Assembly (NCBI GenBank): GCA_964594075.1
Contig: CAZQKW010000033.1
Coordinates: 1-44,089, forward strand
From: CAZQKW01 sp964594075
GTDB lineage: Bacteria > Desulfobacterota > WTBG01 > CAIYCZ01
Direction of reading: 5' to 3'
Length of the DNA stretch: 44,089 nucleotides
The notes under the pieces are model-generated. The model was given only the letters and a program-made list of their open reading frames with translations. It did no database searches and was not told where the DNA came from. The number at the start of each line of letters is the position of its first letter. The first letter of the stretch is position 1. A program made the position numbers and the translations under genes. Below are positions 1 through 9,738 of this stretch, piece by piece.

Positions 1-389
1 GCAACCACTAAATATGCAGCGTGATGTTAATTCTATTTTGAGACGATTAATAATATGTCCTTAACAAACTCGCGATAAAAATCAATCCGCACATCATACC
101 TTATCCGTAGAAACCATACGGACGCCACCGGTTCCTCTGTTCATCAAAGCGTTGGTTGTGACATCGTAATCAGGACCCACTAAAAAAATTTTTGTAATTC
201 TGATGAGTCCTATCATTACCCCTTGGTCACTGAACTAAGTTACCCGGAATAGACGAATCTCGATTATCGAGGAGCATGACGGAAGCCCTAATTCTGCGCT
301 GTTGCACTTTTTAGAAGCACGCTCCTCATCGCAGCTAAAGGAAAAAACGTCAAAACTTTAACATTAACGCAATAAGAAGGGAGCACGCC
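1..389. other. Gene-free left edge with small inverted repeats
   Basis: No coding region is visible in these 389 bases. Three small inverted repeats stand out: CCGTA/TACGG around 105-120, AGGAC (172-176) with GTCCT (207-211), and GAGGAGC (269-275) with GCTCCTC (321-327). Together they suggest a structured leader upstream of the peptide gene at 390. I could not match them to a known riboswitch. A single Pho-like half-site (59-65) is present, but the 11-bp repeat frame around it is broken, so I do not call a Pho box. The ribosome binding site of the next gene, AGAAGGGAG, is at about 376-384. Confidence 0.4.
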
Positions 390-572
390 ATGAACACAAA
401 GCACATCAAAGAACGCGGCACGCTGCAAAAGACAAGCTATGAACCCCCGAAAATTACCACGTATGCAGAAGAAGAAATTCTTGAACTAATAGGTCCTGCA
501 AATACCTGCGGTTCGCCGGGTCTCCATGAACCCCATGGTCATGCATGGGGATGGCGGCGACGTCACCGTTAG
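390..572 (+). CDS. Small peptide, RiPP-precursor-like
   Basis: A 60-residue protein with a good ribosome binding site (AGAAGGGAG) a few bases before its ATG. The first half is charged and helical, ending in the acidic stretch EEEILELIGPANTC. The second half changes character to a short Gly/His/Trp/Arg-rich tail (CGSPGLHEPHGHAWGWRRRHR is residues 40-60). It has no signal peptide and no membrane segment. This leader-plus-core shape is typical of ribosomally made, post-translationally modified peptides. Two B12-type radical SAM enzymes lie 2.6-5.5 kb away on the opposite strand and could be modifying enzymes. That link rests on proximity only: the peptide is convergent with the nearest gene. I recall similar GPA-containing small peptides but cannot name a family. 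A stand-alone small regulatory protein is the alternative. Confidence 0.6.
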   Translation: MNTKHIKERGTLQKTSYEPPKITTYAEEEILELIGPANTCGSPGLHEPHGHAWGWRRRHR

Positions 573-659
573 CAGCATTGCAATTTTTTTGCAAAAACCC
601 GGGCATTAGGTTGTGGAGGGTAATGGATATTCAATGTAAATGTAAATATTGTTGCACGA

Positions 660-3008
660 TTATTTTCCATTAAGCCGATAGGCAATCGCGGCAGCCGCAC
701 AGTATAATGCTGCCGGAAATAATGCCGTCATTCGATACCCCAGGTTTAGAACGAACGAAATCGCCATTACTGAACCAACGATTGATGCAACGCCATTCAT
801 ACCCCATACCCACGGTACGTGTGGGGCGTTTTTCCCTGAGAGGAGTTTTATCCCTAATGGAAAAGGCATTCCCATGAGAAACGCAAAGGGAAAAAGCAAG
901 CCGCCAACCATGACGCAGCGAACCATAAGAGAGAATGTATTCGTATGGTTTTTGAGTGTGTCGAGCAGGGGGATGAGACTGGCAATGCTGATACCCAGAA
1001 TAAACAACGCCAGTGACAGCTTTTTTTGAATATGATTCTGTAACAAAACCCCGCCAACCCTGCTACCAAGACCGGCTGCGAACAAAAAAACGGCCAGAAT
1101 TACAGCTAAGTTAAGGGTGGGGAAGCCGATGATGAAAATGGTCTTTTGCATTACCAGCACTTCCACCATCATGAATGCAAGGCCTAAACACACAAAGTAG
1201 GCTGCCTGTTTTGTTAGAGAAAACCCTGCCTTGCGATTTTGTGTGTTAAATGAAACGAACATTATAAATGAAACGCCGAGAAGAACTCCAGAAGTTGACA
1301 ACAGGAAAACAAGACCAGGCGGTGCGGTGCGGGTTATATGGAAGAAAAAAGGCCGATTATCTGTTGCCGGTTTCAGACACTCCTCGTCTTCATCATGCTG
1401 AGACGTTGTAACCGTGAAAGGTTTAGGCAGTAAGGCGCCTGAGTTTATAACCTGATAGCCGTGACGGTTTATCTGCTCGGCCAGCATTAAACGTTCTTGA
1501 ATCGTAAGAGACCCTTTTTTTACGATAATCATATAATCGTACGGGTAATCACGTTTGCTGCTTAAGGCGATGATACATTCGTCAGATGAATATCCCAACT
1601 TTTTTAACGCCTGACGTGCTGTCACCTCAAGTCGAAGCAATAGTTTCTTTTTATTTAATGTCACCGCGAGCGCACCCCCGGGTCGCAAAACGCGCAGGTA
1701 ATCACAAAAAGCTTCGCTGGTATAAAGATAATTTTCCGAGAGTGCATACTCTGCGAGATTACTAATAAGTGATTGTGCCAGAGCCATTACAACCAAATCA
1801 TAAGATTCTTTTGGCGCACTGCGAACAAACTGCCGGCCTTCAGCGTGTATCGCACGCACGCCCGGCTGGTCATATATATCGCCGGTGAAATCGCGGGATT
1901 TTTCTACAGCATTAAGCACGCCTTTATTAAGTTCCAGCGCATCAATTTTCTGGACGCCGAAAAGCCGGGCCATCACCACGTCATACCCCCCACCGGCGCC
2001 AATACATAGCACCGCAGCGGGTGAGAAGAGATGATAAGGTAACGCTGTGAGAGTATTTTTAATGGGAATCATACAGTTATGGGGAGACCACACTGCGGAG
2101 AGGGGTGGTATTGCCGAGGGCACCTCCCCATCAATAAACACGGTGCGCTGTGTAGTCCCGGGATGGCACAAATCAGGCTCATCGATTACATCAATACGGC
2201 TGCTGCTATCCCATTGAGTTAGTTCAGGGAGCAGTCGTGGCACACCGGCAGGAGTCGGCTGGAGCATTTTTGTTATCATCTTATTAGGTGTTTTCAGGTA
2301 GTCTATATCTATACCCACGTCTGAATACTGCAGAAAAGCAGTCATGCCAGCCACACCAAAAAAGGTGTATGCCGCGGGCACTACTAAGCGCCGAATAGTC
2401 CGCGAGAGCAACCATTTGCAATAAACCGTAAACATCAATGACCCTGCTGCGCTGAGCAGTGCCAGTACTATAATACTGTTTATTGGCCCCTTTAGAGTAT
2501 TAATCAAAACCACCGATAGCGCTGCGCCGATTGCAGCACCGGAAAGATCCATAGCATAAATCAATTCTGCCCTTTCCGAATTCATTCTAAAAACAAGGGA
2601 TTGAAATATTCCTGCCGCAAAAAAAGGGGGAACCAGCAACGGAATTATGAAATACCAGGTTTGTGTTAACGGCAGTTGCACAAGGCTCGTCAATACCAGC
2701 AGCAAGCAAGGCGAAAAAGCTACCGCTGCAATTGCCGCCGCTGGTAAACTATTCGTCATGTGTGCGCTGGCGAGAAAATATCCGGCTAAACCACCCGTCC
2801 CCAGCCCCAGCATGGCACATGAAATGATAGCAAAGCTCATGTGGTAATAAAAAAGCACACAACAGATTCGCGTCAAGGAAACTTCAAAGCCCAGCACAAC
2901 GCAGGAGACGAGAAACACCATGCCGCAAGTGACCCGTAGAGAAAAAGGTTGGTCTGTTTTAAGTATTGTCTGCTGCAGTTTTTTGTGCCTGTTTGGTTTA
3001 CGGCTCAT
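660..3008 (-). CDS. Membrane-fused spermidine-synthase-like protein (782 aa)
   Basis: A 782-residue polytopic membrane protein with a soluble methyltransferase-fold domain in the middle. About six hydrophobic segments fill residues 30-250. A Rossmann-like spermidine synthase domain follows, with the glycine-rich loop VLCIGAGGGYDVV and an acidic ELN a strand later, as in aminopropyltransferases. Another six or so membrane segments occupy the C-terminal third. Proteins of this layout are usually annotated as fused MFS/spermidine synthase, and their substrate is rarely known. It ends the minus-strand run starting at 9626; the gap to the upstream radical SAM gene is 188 bp, so it may have its own promoter. 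A second protein of the same general type lies at 29932-32529. The fold is clear; polyamine synthesis itself is not shown. Confidence 0.75.
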   Translation of the reverse strand: MSRKPNRHKKLQQTILKTDQPFSLRVTCGMVFLVSCVVLGFEVSLTRICCVLFYYHMSFAIISCAMLGLGTGGLAGYFLASAHMTNSLPAAAIAAVAFSPCLLLVLTSLVQLPLTQTWYFIIPLLVPPFFAAGIFQSLVFRMNSERAELIYAMDLSGAAIGAALSVVLINTLKGPINSIIVLALLSAAGSLMFTVYCKWLLSRTIRRLVVPAAYTFFGVAGMTAFLQYSDVGIDIDYLKTPNKMITKMLQPTPAGVPRLLPELTQWDSSSRIDVIDEPDLCHPGTTQRTVFIDGEVPSAIPPLSAVWSPHNCMIPIKNTLTALPYHLFSPAAVLCIGAGGGYDVVMARLFGVQKIDALELNKGVLNAVEKSRDFTGDIYDQPGVRAIHAEGRQFVRSAPKESYDLVVMALAQSLISNLAEYALSENYLYTSEAFCDYLRVLRPGGALAVTLNKKKLLLRLEVTARQALKKLGYSSDECIIALSSKRDYPYDYMIIVKKGSLTIQERLMLAEQINRHGYQVINSGALLPKPFTVTTSQHDEDEECLKPATDNRPFFFHITRTAPPGLVFLLSTSGVLLGVSFIMFVSFNTQNRKAGFSLTKQAAYFVCLGLAFMMVEVLVMQKTIFIIGFPTLNLAVILAVFLFAAGLGSRVGGVLLQNHIQKKLSLALFILGISIASLIPLLDTLKNHTNTFSLMVRCVMVGGLLFPFAFLMGMPFPLGIKLLSGKNAPHVPWVWGMNGVASIVGSVMAISFVLNLGYRMTALFPAALYCAAAAIAYRLNGK

Positions 3009-3196
3009 TGTAGTACCAGAATTACCATCGGGCGCAACTGGAGGTGATGTTTTTTAAAATCGGATAATCCGGCTGGTGAACTACAGATAGGTTCACAGAC
3101 AACCTATTGCGGCATTTAAAAAAGCTGTAGCGGTAAGCTTTAGAAATGGCGGACAGTTAACAAAAAAAAATAAAAGATTTGTATAATTCAAATTTT

Positions 3197-4729
3197 TTAT
3201 AGCACATCTTGAGCACACTTAAGCGCAACATCTGCAGTGCTATGATCCGTGTCAACGAGGGCTTCATAGCGTGGCTTTTTTACTTGTTGTGCACAATCAT
3301 CAGGCAGCACATCTCTTATGGTCTTTATTTTTCCCAGCTTTATCATCTGCAGGGGCATGGAGAGAAAATTTTTTGCAAGCGCACGGTTAAATGTATTTTG
3401 CGAAAACAGGTTCTTTACTATTTCGAACAGCGCAACCGGCCGTGCATACACATCCATCCACGTCTTCTTATAAATCCGGTATGCCGCATCCGCTGAAGCC
3501 AGCATTTTAAAAACCGGCAGGCCGAAGCTGTAATCACGCCAGTCATAGGTGGTCAGAAGGTCTTCCTTATACATCTCCTGAAACAGATCGGTGCCAGGAT
3601 AGGGAACGACAAATGTGGCCATGACAAAAGAACAGTACCGGGGATAGAGGTGCTTGGCATAATCAAGCGTCTGCTGTAGTGATGATTCAGTTTCCCATGG
3701 CGCTCCCATAAGCAGATACACAGAAATCTGTATGCCCAGCTTATTTTTCAAATGATAGAGCATCTGTTCTGTTTCGCTCACTTGCAGGGCTTTACGGCCA
3801 TAGTAGTTTCTAACCCGCTCGTTGGGGGTATCAAGCCCCAACGCCACCTTGAACATACCGTTCTTTTTCATCCGCAGCCACAGATCGCGAAACCCCATGA
3901 AATCGTCTTCCCGTGCTTCATAATACCAGAAGAACTTTTCCCCACACGTTTCAAGAGCGTCAAGGAAACCTTCTAGGTGTGCGCGATCGGTGAAAGCGGT
4001 ATCATCATGGAAGAAGAATGTGTCCTCTCCAAAATTCTTTTTTACCCACAAGAGTTCTTCAACAATTTTTTCTGGTTTTCTGCGCCGGATACCCTTGTGT
4101 ATCTTCCAGGTAATGCAGTGGGGACAATGATATTTGCAGCCGCGGGAGGTAAAGGAGCCGAGCATATTGATATTAGTCCAATGATATTTCTTCACTGGAA
4201 ACAGATGCCATGCGGGAAACGGCAGGCTGTCGAGGTCTTCGATCTGCGGCCGGTCGGGGCTCTTAATAATGGTCCCGTTTGCAGAACGGTAGGTGATTCC
4301 GGCAATACCATCCAATGCTTTGACATTGCTTAAGTTCCGGCAAATTTCACGAATCGTGTATTCCCCCTCACCCCGAACTACTATATCCAGGTGGGGGCAT
4401 TTTTGCAGAGATTCTTTTGCGGTAAACGTGAAATGAGGGCCGCCGGCAACGGTCACGATGCGCGGGCTTACTTCCTGCTTGAGGCGTCTGAATATCTCCA
4501 AGGACAAATGGCTTATAGCGGTCTGGCCGCCAGCACCTGCAACATTGGGACGGAACTGTCGCGCCCTGTTTATGATCTCATCAATTGACAGATCCTCTGC
4601 TGCTGCGTCAATAACTTTAACCTCTATTCCATCCTGCTCCAGTACTGCGGCAATCATGGCCAGCCCCAGATTAGGCGCAGCCATGGTACCAAACTTTACC
4701 AGAGGGGGCTGAATCAGTAAAACGCGCAT
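3197..4729 (-). CDS. B12-binding-type radical SAM protein (510 aa)
   Basis: The N-terminal about 130 residues look like a cobalamin-binding Rossmann domain (MRVLLIQPPLVKFG, then GLAMIAAVLEQDGIEVKVID). The radical SAM core follows with the cluster motif C198-x3-C202-x2-C205. The C-terminal third is a helical region of unknown role. I chose the ATG at 4729 because GAAGGGAAAG precedes it at good distance; a longer reading frame to 4825 would overlap the upstream gene and has no ribosome site. It lies 31 bp after the other radical SAM gene (4761-6125), so the two are probably co-transcribed and act on the same substrate. Enzymes of this class methylate unactivated carbons or rearrange peptides, lipids and hopanoids. 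The exact reaction cannot be read from the sequence. Confidence 0.8.
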   Translation of the reverse strand: MRVLLIQPPLVKFGTMAAPNLGLAMIAAVLEQDGIEVKVIDAAAEDLSIDEIINRARQFRPNVAGAGGQTAISHLSLEIFRRLKQEVSPRIVTVAGGPHFTFTAKESLQKCPHLDIVVRGEGEYTIREICRNLSNVKALDGIAGITYRSANGTIIKSPDRPQIEDLDSLPFPAWHLFPVKKYHWTNINMLGSFTSRGCKYHCPHCITWKIHKGIRRRKPEKIVEELLWVKKNFGEDTFFFHDDTAFTDRAHLEGFLDALETCGEKFFWYYEAREDDFMGFRDLWLRMKKNGMFKVALGLDTPNERVRNYYGRKALQVSETEQMLYHLKNKLGIQISVYLLMGAPWETESSLQQTLDYAKHLYPRYCSFVMATFVVPYPGTDLFQEMYKEDLLTTYDWRDYSFGLPVFKMLASADAAYRIYKKTWMDVYARPVALFEIVKNLFSQNTFNRALAKNFLSMPLQMIKLGKIKTIRDVLPDDCAQQVKKPRYEALVDTDHSTADVALKCAQDVL

Positions 4730-4760
4730 GATAACTTTCCCTTCGTAGAATGCACTTTCG

Positions 4761-6125
4761 CTATCCGGTATAGCGCTCAGTGAAAAATTTATAATAAAAC
4801 TGTTGTACTTTTTCTTCGAGCTCACCCTGCCTGAAAACCGGGTGCTGATACAGCATGTGCTGGCCGTTAAACAGTGTTAAATCGCTCGCCAAGATCAACC
4901 CCTGGTCATGCATACGGCTGAAAAATTTTGTACCGGGAAAGGGCGTCATGATATTAAGCAGCGGTATGGTGGAAGAGGGAAGATCTTCCATGATAAATGC
5001 CTCTGTTTCTGCCAGTGTTTCCTCAGTTTCCCAGGGGCTGCCGACAAGGAAGCTTGCAACAATCGTTACGTTTTTTTCTGCTAATGCCTTTATGGCTGTT
5101 TTCATCATGTCCCTGCTTATCTTTTTATCCAGCCCGGTCAGAACATTGTGGCTGAAGGACTCAAACCCGAGGAAGCAGCTGCTGGTACGCTTGAGATAGG
5201 TCTCCAGCAGCTGGGGATAATGCAGGGCCAGGGTGTAGATAGTGTCAGGCCGTATAATAGAGATAAATTTGATATCCGGGGCATACCCATCCAGAAGCTG
5301 GTGTAGGCGGGTGAGGCGTTCCACTGCATAGGGGTGCACGCCGTCATTTTCTGTCATGACCGTATTGTTAGGACAAAAATTTATATCCCCAAAATAAAAG
5401 GAGTTGACCTGTAACAATTCCCGCTGTTTTTTAATTTCTTTAAAAATTCTTTCAGCGCTCATGGGTACCCAGGTGGTTCCCCAGAATGACGAGTTCGGGC
5501 AGTGCCCGCATCCCCCGGTACAGCCCAGAGAACTGGTAATAAGCCCAAAAGGTTCAACGTGTCCATCGGGGAAACACCACTGTGGCTGAATAGCATTAAA
5601 ATATTTCTCTGCAATTAATGGAAAATGATCGAGGCTGGCATATTGACGGGGAATTACATATACGTCCCGGGAAGGGTGTTGCCCTTCTTTGATTTTTTTC
5701 ACCAAGGCCGGTAACGTGCTGAACACATCCTGACCGCAGATGCAATCAAACCCTCTATCATAATAGAACTGCGGCTGCGCGCATGCCGTGATGCTGCTTG
5801 CGCAGAAAATGGCATCCGGCAGAATCTTTCGTGCTTCCGTATGAACGGCAAAGACAATATGAATCAGCTCCGGATCATGAAAAAAAAATACCATACGCGG
5901 TGCGATATCCTTAAGGGTTGCGGCAAAGGTGCCCGACTCTATTTTGTTTCCCTTAAGAATATCAATCTGCCCGTCATCCTGAGGAAGTGCAAACAGCATT
6001 TCAAACGAGATATTCTCTTGCTCAAAAAAACCGGTTAAATAAGCTGTTGCAACCGTTGGTGAGATAAGGCCCTTTTCAACCCGAAGCGGTGAGAGGGCAT
6101 CAATTAACAGAACATCACAGGCCAT
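4761..6125 (-). CDS. B12-type radical SAM protein (454 aa)
   Basis: A 454-residue radical SAM enzyme with the cluster motif C202-x3-C206-x2-C209 (SLGCTGGCGHC). The first 200 residues resemble a degenerate cobalamin-binding domain and include conserved-looking Cys and His residues without the classical DxHxxG signature. The SAM-binding core continues to about residue 430. The ATG at 6125 follows AAAGGGAGAA at good spacing. It sits 53 bp after the propeller/SUMF1 gene and 31 bp before a second radical SAM gene, forming a tandem pair. Pairs like this are common in RiPP and lipid-modification clusters, which is why the small peptide at 390-572 is of interest. Substrate unknown. Confidence 0.78.
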   Translation of the reverse strand: MACDVLLIDALSPLRVEKGLISPTVATAYLTGFFEQENISFEMLFALPQDDGQIDILKGNKIESGTFAATLKDIAPRMVFFFHDPELIHIVFAVHTEARKILPDAIFCASSITACAQPQFYYDRGFDCICGQDVFSTLPALVKKIKEGQHPSRDVYVIPRQYASLDHFPLIAEKYFNAIQPQWCFPDGHVEPFGLITSSLGCTGGCGHCPNSSFWGTTWVPMSAERIFKEIKKQRELLQVNSFYFGDINFCPNNTVMTENDGVHPYAVERLTRLHQLLDGYAPDIKFISIIRPDTIYTLALHYPQLLETYLKRTSSCFLGFESFSHNVLTGLDKKISRDMMKTAIKALAEKNVTIVASFLVGSPWETEETLAETEAFIMEDLPSSTIPLLNIMTPFPGTKFFSRMHDQGLILASDLTLFNGQHMLYQHPVFRQGELEEKVQQFYYKFFTERYTG

Positions 6126-6177
6126 AATTAATTCTCCCTTTCTTGATTAATGGCTCTTTAGCATAACGGTATTACTG

Positions 6178-8751
6178 CTAGTGCCTGCTTTTGCAGCAGC
6201 GCAATCCCAGAAAATAATGGCGATGGGTCGGGTCATCAATATTAAACAGGCTTTGAACCATTGTCTCATAGAGATAGCTTTGACCGGCCATAAAGGTATT
6301 TTTTTCATCCAGCCCAACCCATTCAAATATGTTGCCTCCCATGTCATAAACTCCCAAGTCATTGACGCAGTTTTCATATACGCCGGACGGCGTCATCACT
6401 GCATCAGCAGATCCGACCGTGTTACAATAGTCTCGATCTTTAAAGCCATAAACATCGCCATACGGATAGCGCTTTTTTGCAATGCCATAATAGGCCAGCT
6501 CCCACTGCTCGGGTGTGCATAGTTCCTTGCCTTGAACCTGGCATTTGGTGCGCGCTTCACTCCAGGTAACATTGACCTCTGGGTAGTAACCGAAATGATT
6601 GGGGTATTCATACTTGTCAATCTCAAAATTTCCCTCCGGCACAGTGACCATCACATTGGCGGGGGGCTTTTTATTATCAATTGCAATGGGCGCAGAAACA
6701 ACAGTTGATCCCTTTTCTTGGTCGTCTTGCGGTGTTAAGCGGATAAGAAACGTCCCGGATTTTTTGCCAATATCATTCTCTGAATTCCATACACAGATGA
6801 AGCGGCTGACGTCCGAAGCGGTTTCCAGGTTTGTCAGCAGCCCTTTTTTAAAAACAACCCCCGATTTTGCCTCAATGCTTGCGGGCAACCATTCGCCGCC
6901 TTTTTCCTGGTATTCAACCGTTACCGAACATTGGTCCTGGTCGGGATTGGTTATATCAAACAGCACCGGAATATGGTAGCAGTTGCCCATGGTCTTAAGA
7001 CCAACCACCTGCGGCGGGGCATAGCGCTGTTTCACTTTTAACATAACTTCTGCTTGTCCTTGCATATCCACTCCGGCGTGCGCGGTCACCGGTAACGTGT
7101 AAATTCCCGGCTTAATGGTGCGCGGAATTGCAATCGTCAGTGAATATATGCCATCGCTTGCCTTTGCATCTCCAGCGGCGCCCGTATCAAAACACTCTTT
7201 AACGCCCTGCTGAATAGATGATAAATTGACCTGCACATTATTAACCGCTTGTACGCCGGCTGTCTTATAAATAATGGCTTTGATAATGGCCTTATCTTTA
7301 TTATTGTTGGCTACCTGCGGTGGGTCAATGCTGGCAAAAATAAGGATTTTTTCTGTTTGCTGATTTTCGTTCTTCTCAATGGTCAGGGTCATCGGGGTCG
7401 GGCTGTAGCCAAATCGGTCAGTTGCCGAAACGACACACTCACCGGGAGCAACCGCCTGCACCAGGCCGGTTGTCTTTTCTATGGATGCGATGGCAGGATT
7501 GCTAATGCGCCACTCTATGGGCGCTGCTGCCCCCGGCAGGGAAAAAAGCTCCATCTCCCCCACTGCCAGAATTTTTTTTTGCGGAGTAATTTCAGGAAAC
7601 CGGCTTTTAAATACCCGGTAGCCGGATTTGCTGTTAGAAACACCAAGATACAGATACCCCTGATACACGGCCATGGCGTTTACAACCTTGTTGGTCGGGT
7701 CGCCAAGGTTTTCAGGAGTGGCACATTCTTTACCGATAATTTTAATCCAGTCTTTCCCATCATAGCCCCACACCTCAAACTCCTTCATGGCATCTGTAGC
7801 AACTGCATAGAGGCGGCCATTGTAGGGTTGTAGCGCGATACACAGCCGCATCTCATTGCCACTTCCTGCCACACTGCTGTTTGACAGTTCCCAGTCCTTG
7901 CCGTCATAGGCCCACACCTCCCAGTATTTGCCGCCTTCAAACGCCCATGTCCCCACATAAAGCTTCCCCTGAAATTCAGCGATTGAGTACGGTTCAATAC
8001 CCACTCGTCCGTTGCCGCCTTTTTCTCCAAATCCCTCGCGTCCCTCATTAATCTTCTGCCACTTGCTGCCATCAAACGCCCAGACCTCACAGCCAGCCCC
8101 CGTACCCCGGTATTGAAAAGATTTCCATACCAACGCATAGAGCTTCTCCGTGCCGTCAACGCGAGATACTGCAAAGGCCAGGGTATTAAGATTGTGCGGG
8201 CTGCCAAACCCAGGCTCATTCACCTGTTCCCAGCTTGCTTCGCCGTCAAATGCCCACACTTCGGCTGGTTTTGAGGTAAGCTGGTCCCAAAGCCCTGCAT
8301 ACAGCCGCCCCTGAAAAACCGCCAGAGCGCTGATAGTTTTACTCAGCGTTTTGCCGAATGTGCCCTTATGCAGGCAGATCCACTCACTGCCATCATATCG
8401 CCAGATTTCGCCACCGTTGCGGTTAGCGGTTCCTGCATAAAGAAATTCATCAGCAGCATACAGGGCTGAAATGGCTATATTATCCCGCGTGCCAAATCCC
8501 GGCTCAGCAGCACGGTGCCATACAGCTCCGTCAAAGCACATAATCTGTGCGCCGTCAGTCTGGTTATTTGCCCCCACATACAGCTTGTCCTTGAAGACCG
8601 CCATGGTTTTAACCTCAATGCCTCCGGTCGTATGGATGGAGCCAAAACCATCCTGGTTGACCTGAATAAAGTAGGAAGCATCGGCTGATCTGCAACATGT
8701 GATGACCAGCATGGTAATATAAAAGGATGCTACAGATGCCCGGCAAAACAT
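6178..8751 (-). CDS. Exported seven-repeat propeller, Ig-like and SUMF1-domain protein
   Basis: An 857-residue secreted protein. A signal peptide covers about residues 1-26. Residues 27-390 hold seven repeats of the pattern LYxG...EVWxYDGxxW, consistent with a seven-bladed beta-propeller. A BIG2-like Ig domain follows (about 395-465), then one or two further beta-sandwich domains. From about residue 700 there is a formylglycine-generating-enzyme type (SUMF1) domain with the hallmarks ELCTPEQWELAY, YPYGD, MGGNIFEWV and a terminal GLRCC. Its start codon overlaps the previous stop (TAATG at 8749-8753), indicating translational coupling to the STN-like protein. SUMF1 domains without sulfatase partners often serve as binding domains; no sulfatase is seen nearby. 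Role unknown, probably surface or periplasmic recognition. Confidence 0.75.
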   Translation of the reverse strand: MFCRASVASFYITMLVITCCRSADASYFIQVNQDGFGSIHTTGGIEVKTMAVFKDKLYVGANNQTDGAQIMCFDGAVWHRAAEPGFGTRDNIAISALYAADEFLYAGTANRNGGEIWRYDGSEWICLHKGTFGKTLSKTISALAVFQGRLYAGLWDQLTSKPAEVWAFDGEASWEQVNEPGFGSPHNLNTLAFAVSRVDGTEKLYALVWKSFQYRGTGAGCEVWAFDGSKWQKINEGREGFGEKGGNGRVGIEPYSIAEFQGKLYVGTWAFEGGKYWEVWAYDGKDWELSNSSVAGSGNEMRLCIALQPYNGRLYAVATDAMKEFEVWGYDGKDWIKIIGKECATPENLGDPTNKVVNAMAVYQGYLYLGVSNSKSGYRVFKSRFPEITPQKKILAVGEMELFSLPGAAAPIEWRISNPAIASIEKTTGLVQAVAPGECVVSATDRFGYSPTPMTLTIEKNENQQTEKILIFASIDPPQVANNNKDKAIIKAIIYKTAGVQAVNNVQVNLSSIQQGVKECFDTGAAGDAKASDGIYSLTIAIPRTIKPGIYTLPVTAHAGVDMQGQAEVMLKVKQRYAPPQVVGLKTMGNCYHIPVLFDITNPDQDQCSVTVEYQEKGGEWLPASIEAKSGVVFKKGLLTNLETASDVSRFICVWNSENDIGKKSGTFLIRLTPQDDQEKGSTVVSAPIAIDNKKPPANVMVTVPEGNFEIDKYEYPNHFGYYPEVNVTWSEARTKCQVQGKELCTPEQWELAYYGIAKKRYPYGDVYGFKDRDYCNTVGSADAVMTPSGVYENCVNDLGVYDMGGNIFEWVGLDEKNTFMAGQSYLYETMVQSLFNIDDPTHRHYFLGLRCCKSRH

Positions 8752-9626
8752 TAGTTGTACTCCGGATTGAGGTCTCGCGGATCAACCGGGATGCGTGGTT
8801 TGTTTAAATCATCCATGTTTTTGGGAAGATTTTCCATTACGCCAGTGGGCATATTAAAGTTTTTACCAATGCGTTGCAATGCTTCGGCAACGATATTCTG
8901 GGTAATAAAGCGTGCGCCGCGCTCCCGTGCAATTTCATCAGATTCCTTTATGATATAATCTGCAACAATGTCCCGCACCGCTGGTGGCACAGTGCTCATG
9001 GTTTTATGGGAAAATTCCTTTGCTTCATCGTTCCAGGTGTATGTGCTTTTATTATATTCCAGCTTTCCCTGATATTCAGGAAAGTCAAGCAGCGCAGACC
9101 CGTCCCATTTAATATCCGCTCCTTCGACGAAAGATTTCCGGTCACGCAGCTGACCGGATTCGCCCAAATCCTTCATTTGCATCGCAACTGATTTCTGTTT
9201 CACCTCTAGTTCCGGCTGCTTTTGTAGCGCTGCTCCTTTTGTGAGCACCTTGCTCCCTGAACCGCTGATAAACAGCTCCAGTTTGGCAAGTTTTTTGTTT
9301 TCAAGAGAACCACCCTGAAAATCTATCAGATAGTTTTTAAGTGCGCAGGCCTTTACTAGTTTTTTGATTCCCTCTTTCACCGGAAGATTCTCAAAGCTAA
9401 TGGTTACTACCGCATCAGGAAAGACATCGCCATGGGTAACCACTTCTATGTCACACTGCTTGCCCAGTGCTATAAAAAGTTCTTCGGGCTTTATGTCCCT
9501 CGCATCAACACTCAGCACCCCGTTTTTATTCACAATTCTGGGATTTTCCTGTGTAGCATGAACTGCTGTTAGCCAAAGAATGGTTATAATAATAATCATA
9601 ATAACTGATTTATTTTCTGGTTTCAT
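8751..9626 (-). CDS. Exported STN/secretin N-domain-like protein (291 aa)
   Basis: The protein starts with a hydrophobic export signal (MIIIITILWLTAVHA, residues about 9-23). Residues 35-105 read like a secretin/TonB short N-terminal (STN) domain: a strand beginning VLSVDARD, a helix, and FENLPVKEGIKKLVKACALKNYLIDF. The rest is charged and helical with no recognised domain. STN domains occur at the N-terminus of secretins, TonB receptors and FecR-type regulators, where they contact partner proteins in the periplasm; here the domain is separate from any barrel. It is the first gene of the minus-strand run and is coupled to the propeller/SUMF1 gene by a one-base overlap. No Pho-type box lies upstream. 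The STN call is by pattern only. Confidence 0.6.
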   Translation of the reverse strand: MKPENKSVIMIIIITILWLTAVHATQENPRIVNKNGVLSVDARDIKPEELFIALGKQCDIEVVTHGDVFPDAVVTISFENLPVKEGIKKLVKACALKNYLIDFQGGSLENKKLAKLELFISGSGSKVLTKGAALQKQPELEVKQKSVAMQMKDLGESGQLRDRKSFVEGADIKWDGSALLDFPEYQGKLEYNKSTYTWNDEAKEFSHKTMSTVPPAVRDIVADYIIKESDEIARERGARFITQNIVAEALQRIGKNFNMPTGVMENLPKNMDDLNKPRIPVDPRDLNPEYN

Positions 9627-9738
9627 ATTCTAACAACCTCTCTGTGTTTTTTAGGGATTAGGAAACACAAAATTTCTAAATTGGTGCTGTTTGTATCGGG
9701 CCTCTAACATCTTGCGTCAAATTATGCTGTCTGCTGTA

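Noticed and set aside
45..80. Possible twelfth Pho-type box near the left edge
   Set aside because: Only CCTTAAC at 59 fits. Neighbouring half-sites are out of the 11-bp register and no -10 obeys the 50-bp rule.
196..215. CTGATGAG at 200-207 resembling a hammerhead ribozyme core
   Set aside because: No matching GAAA core or third stem is found at the right distance.
4730..4825. Longer start for the radical SAM gene 3197-4729
   Set aside because: It would overlap the upstream gene, lacks a ribosome site, and the cobalamin-domain strand begins right at Met 4729.
7249..7833. 194-codon open frame on the plus strand
   Set aside because: Antisense shadow of the propeller/SUMF1 gene, with no ribosome site and no recognisable domain.
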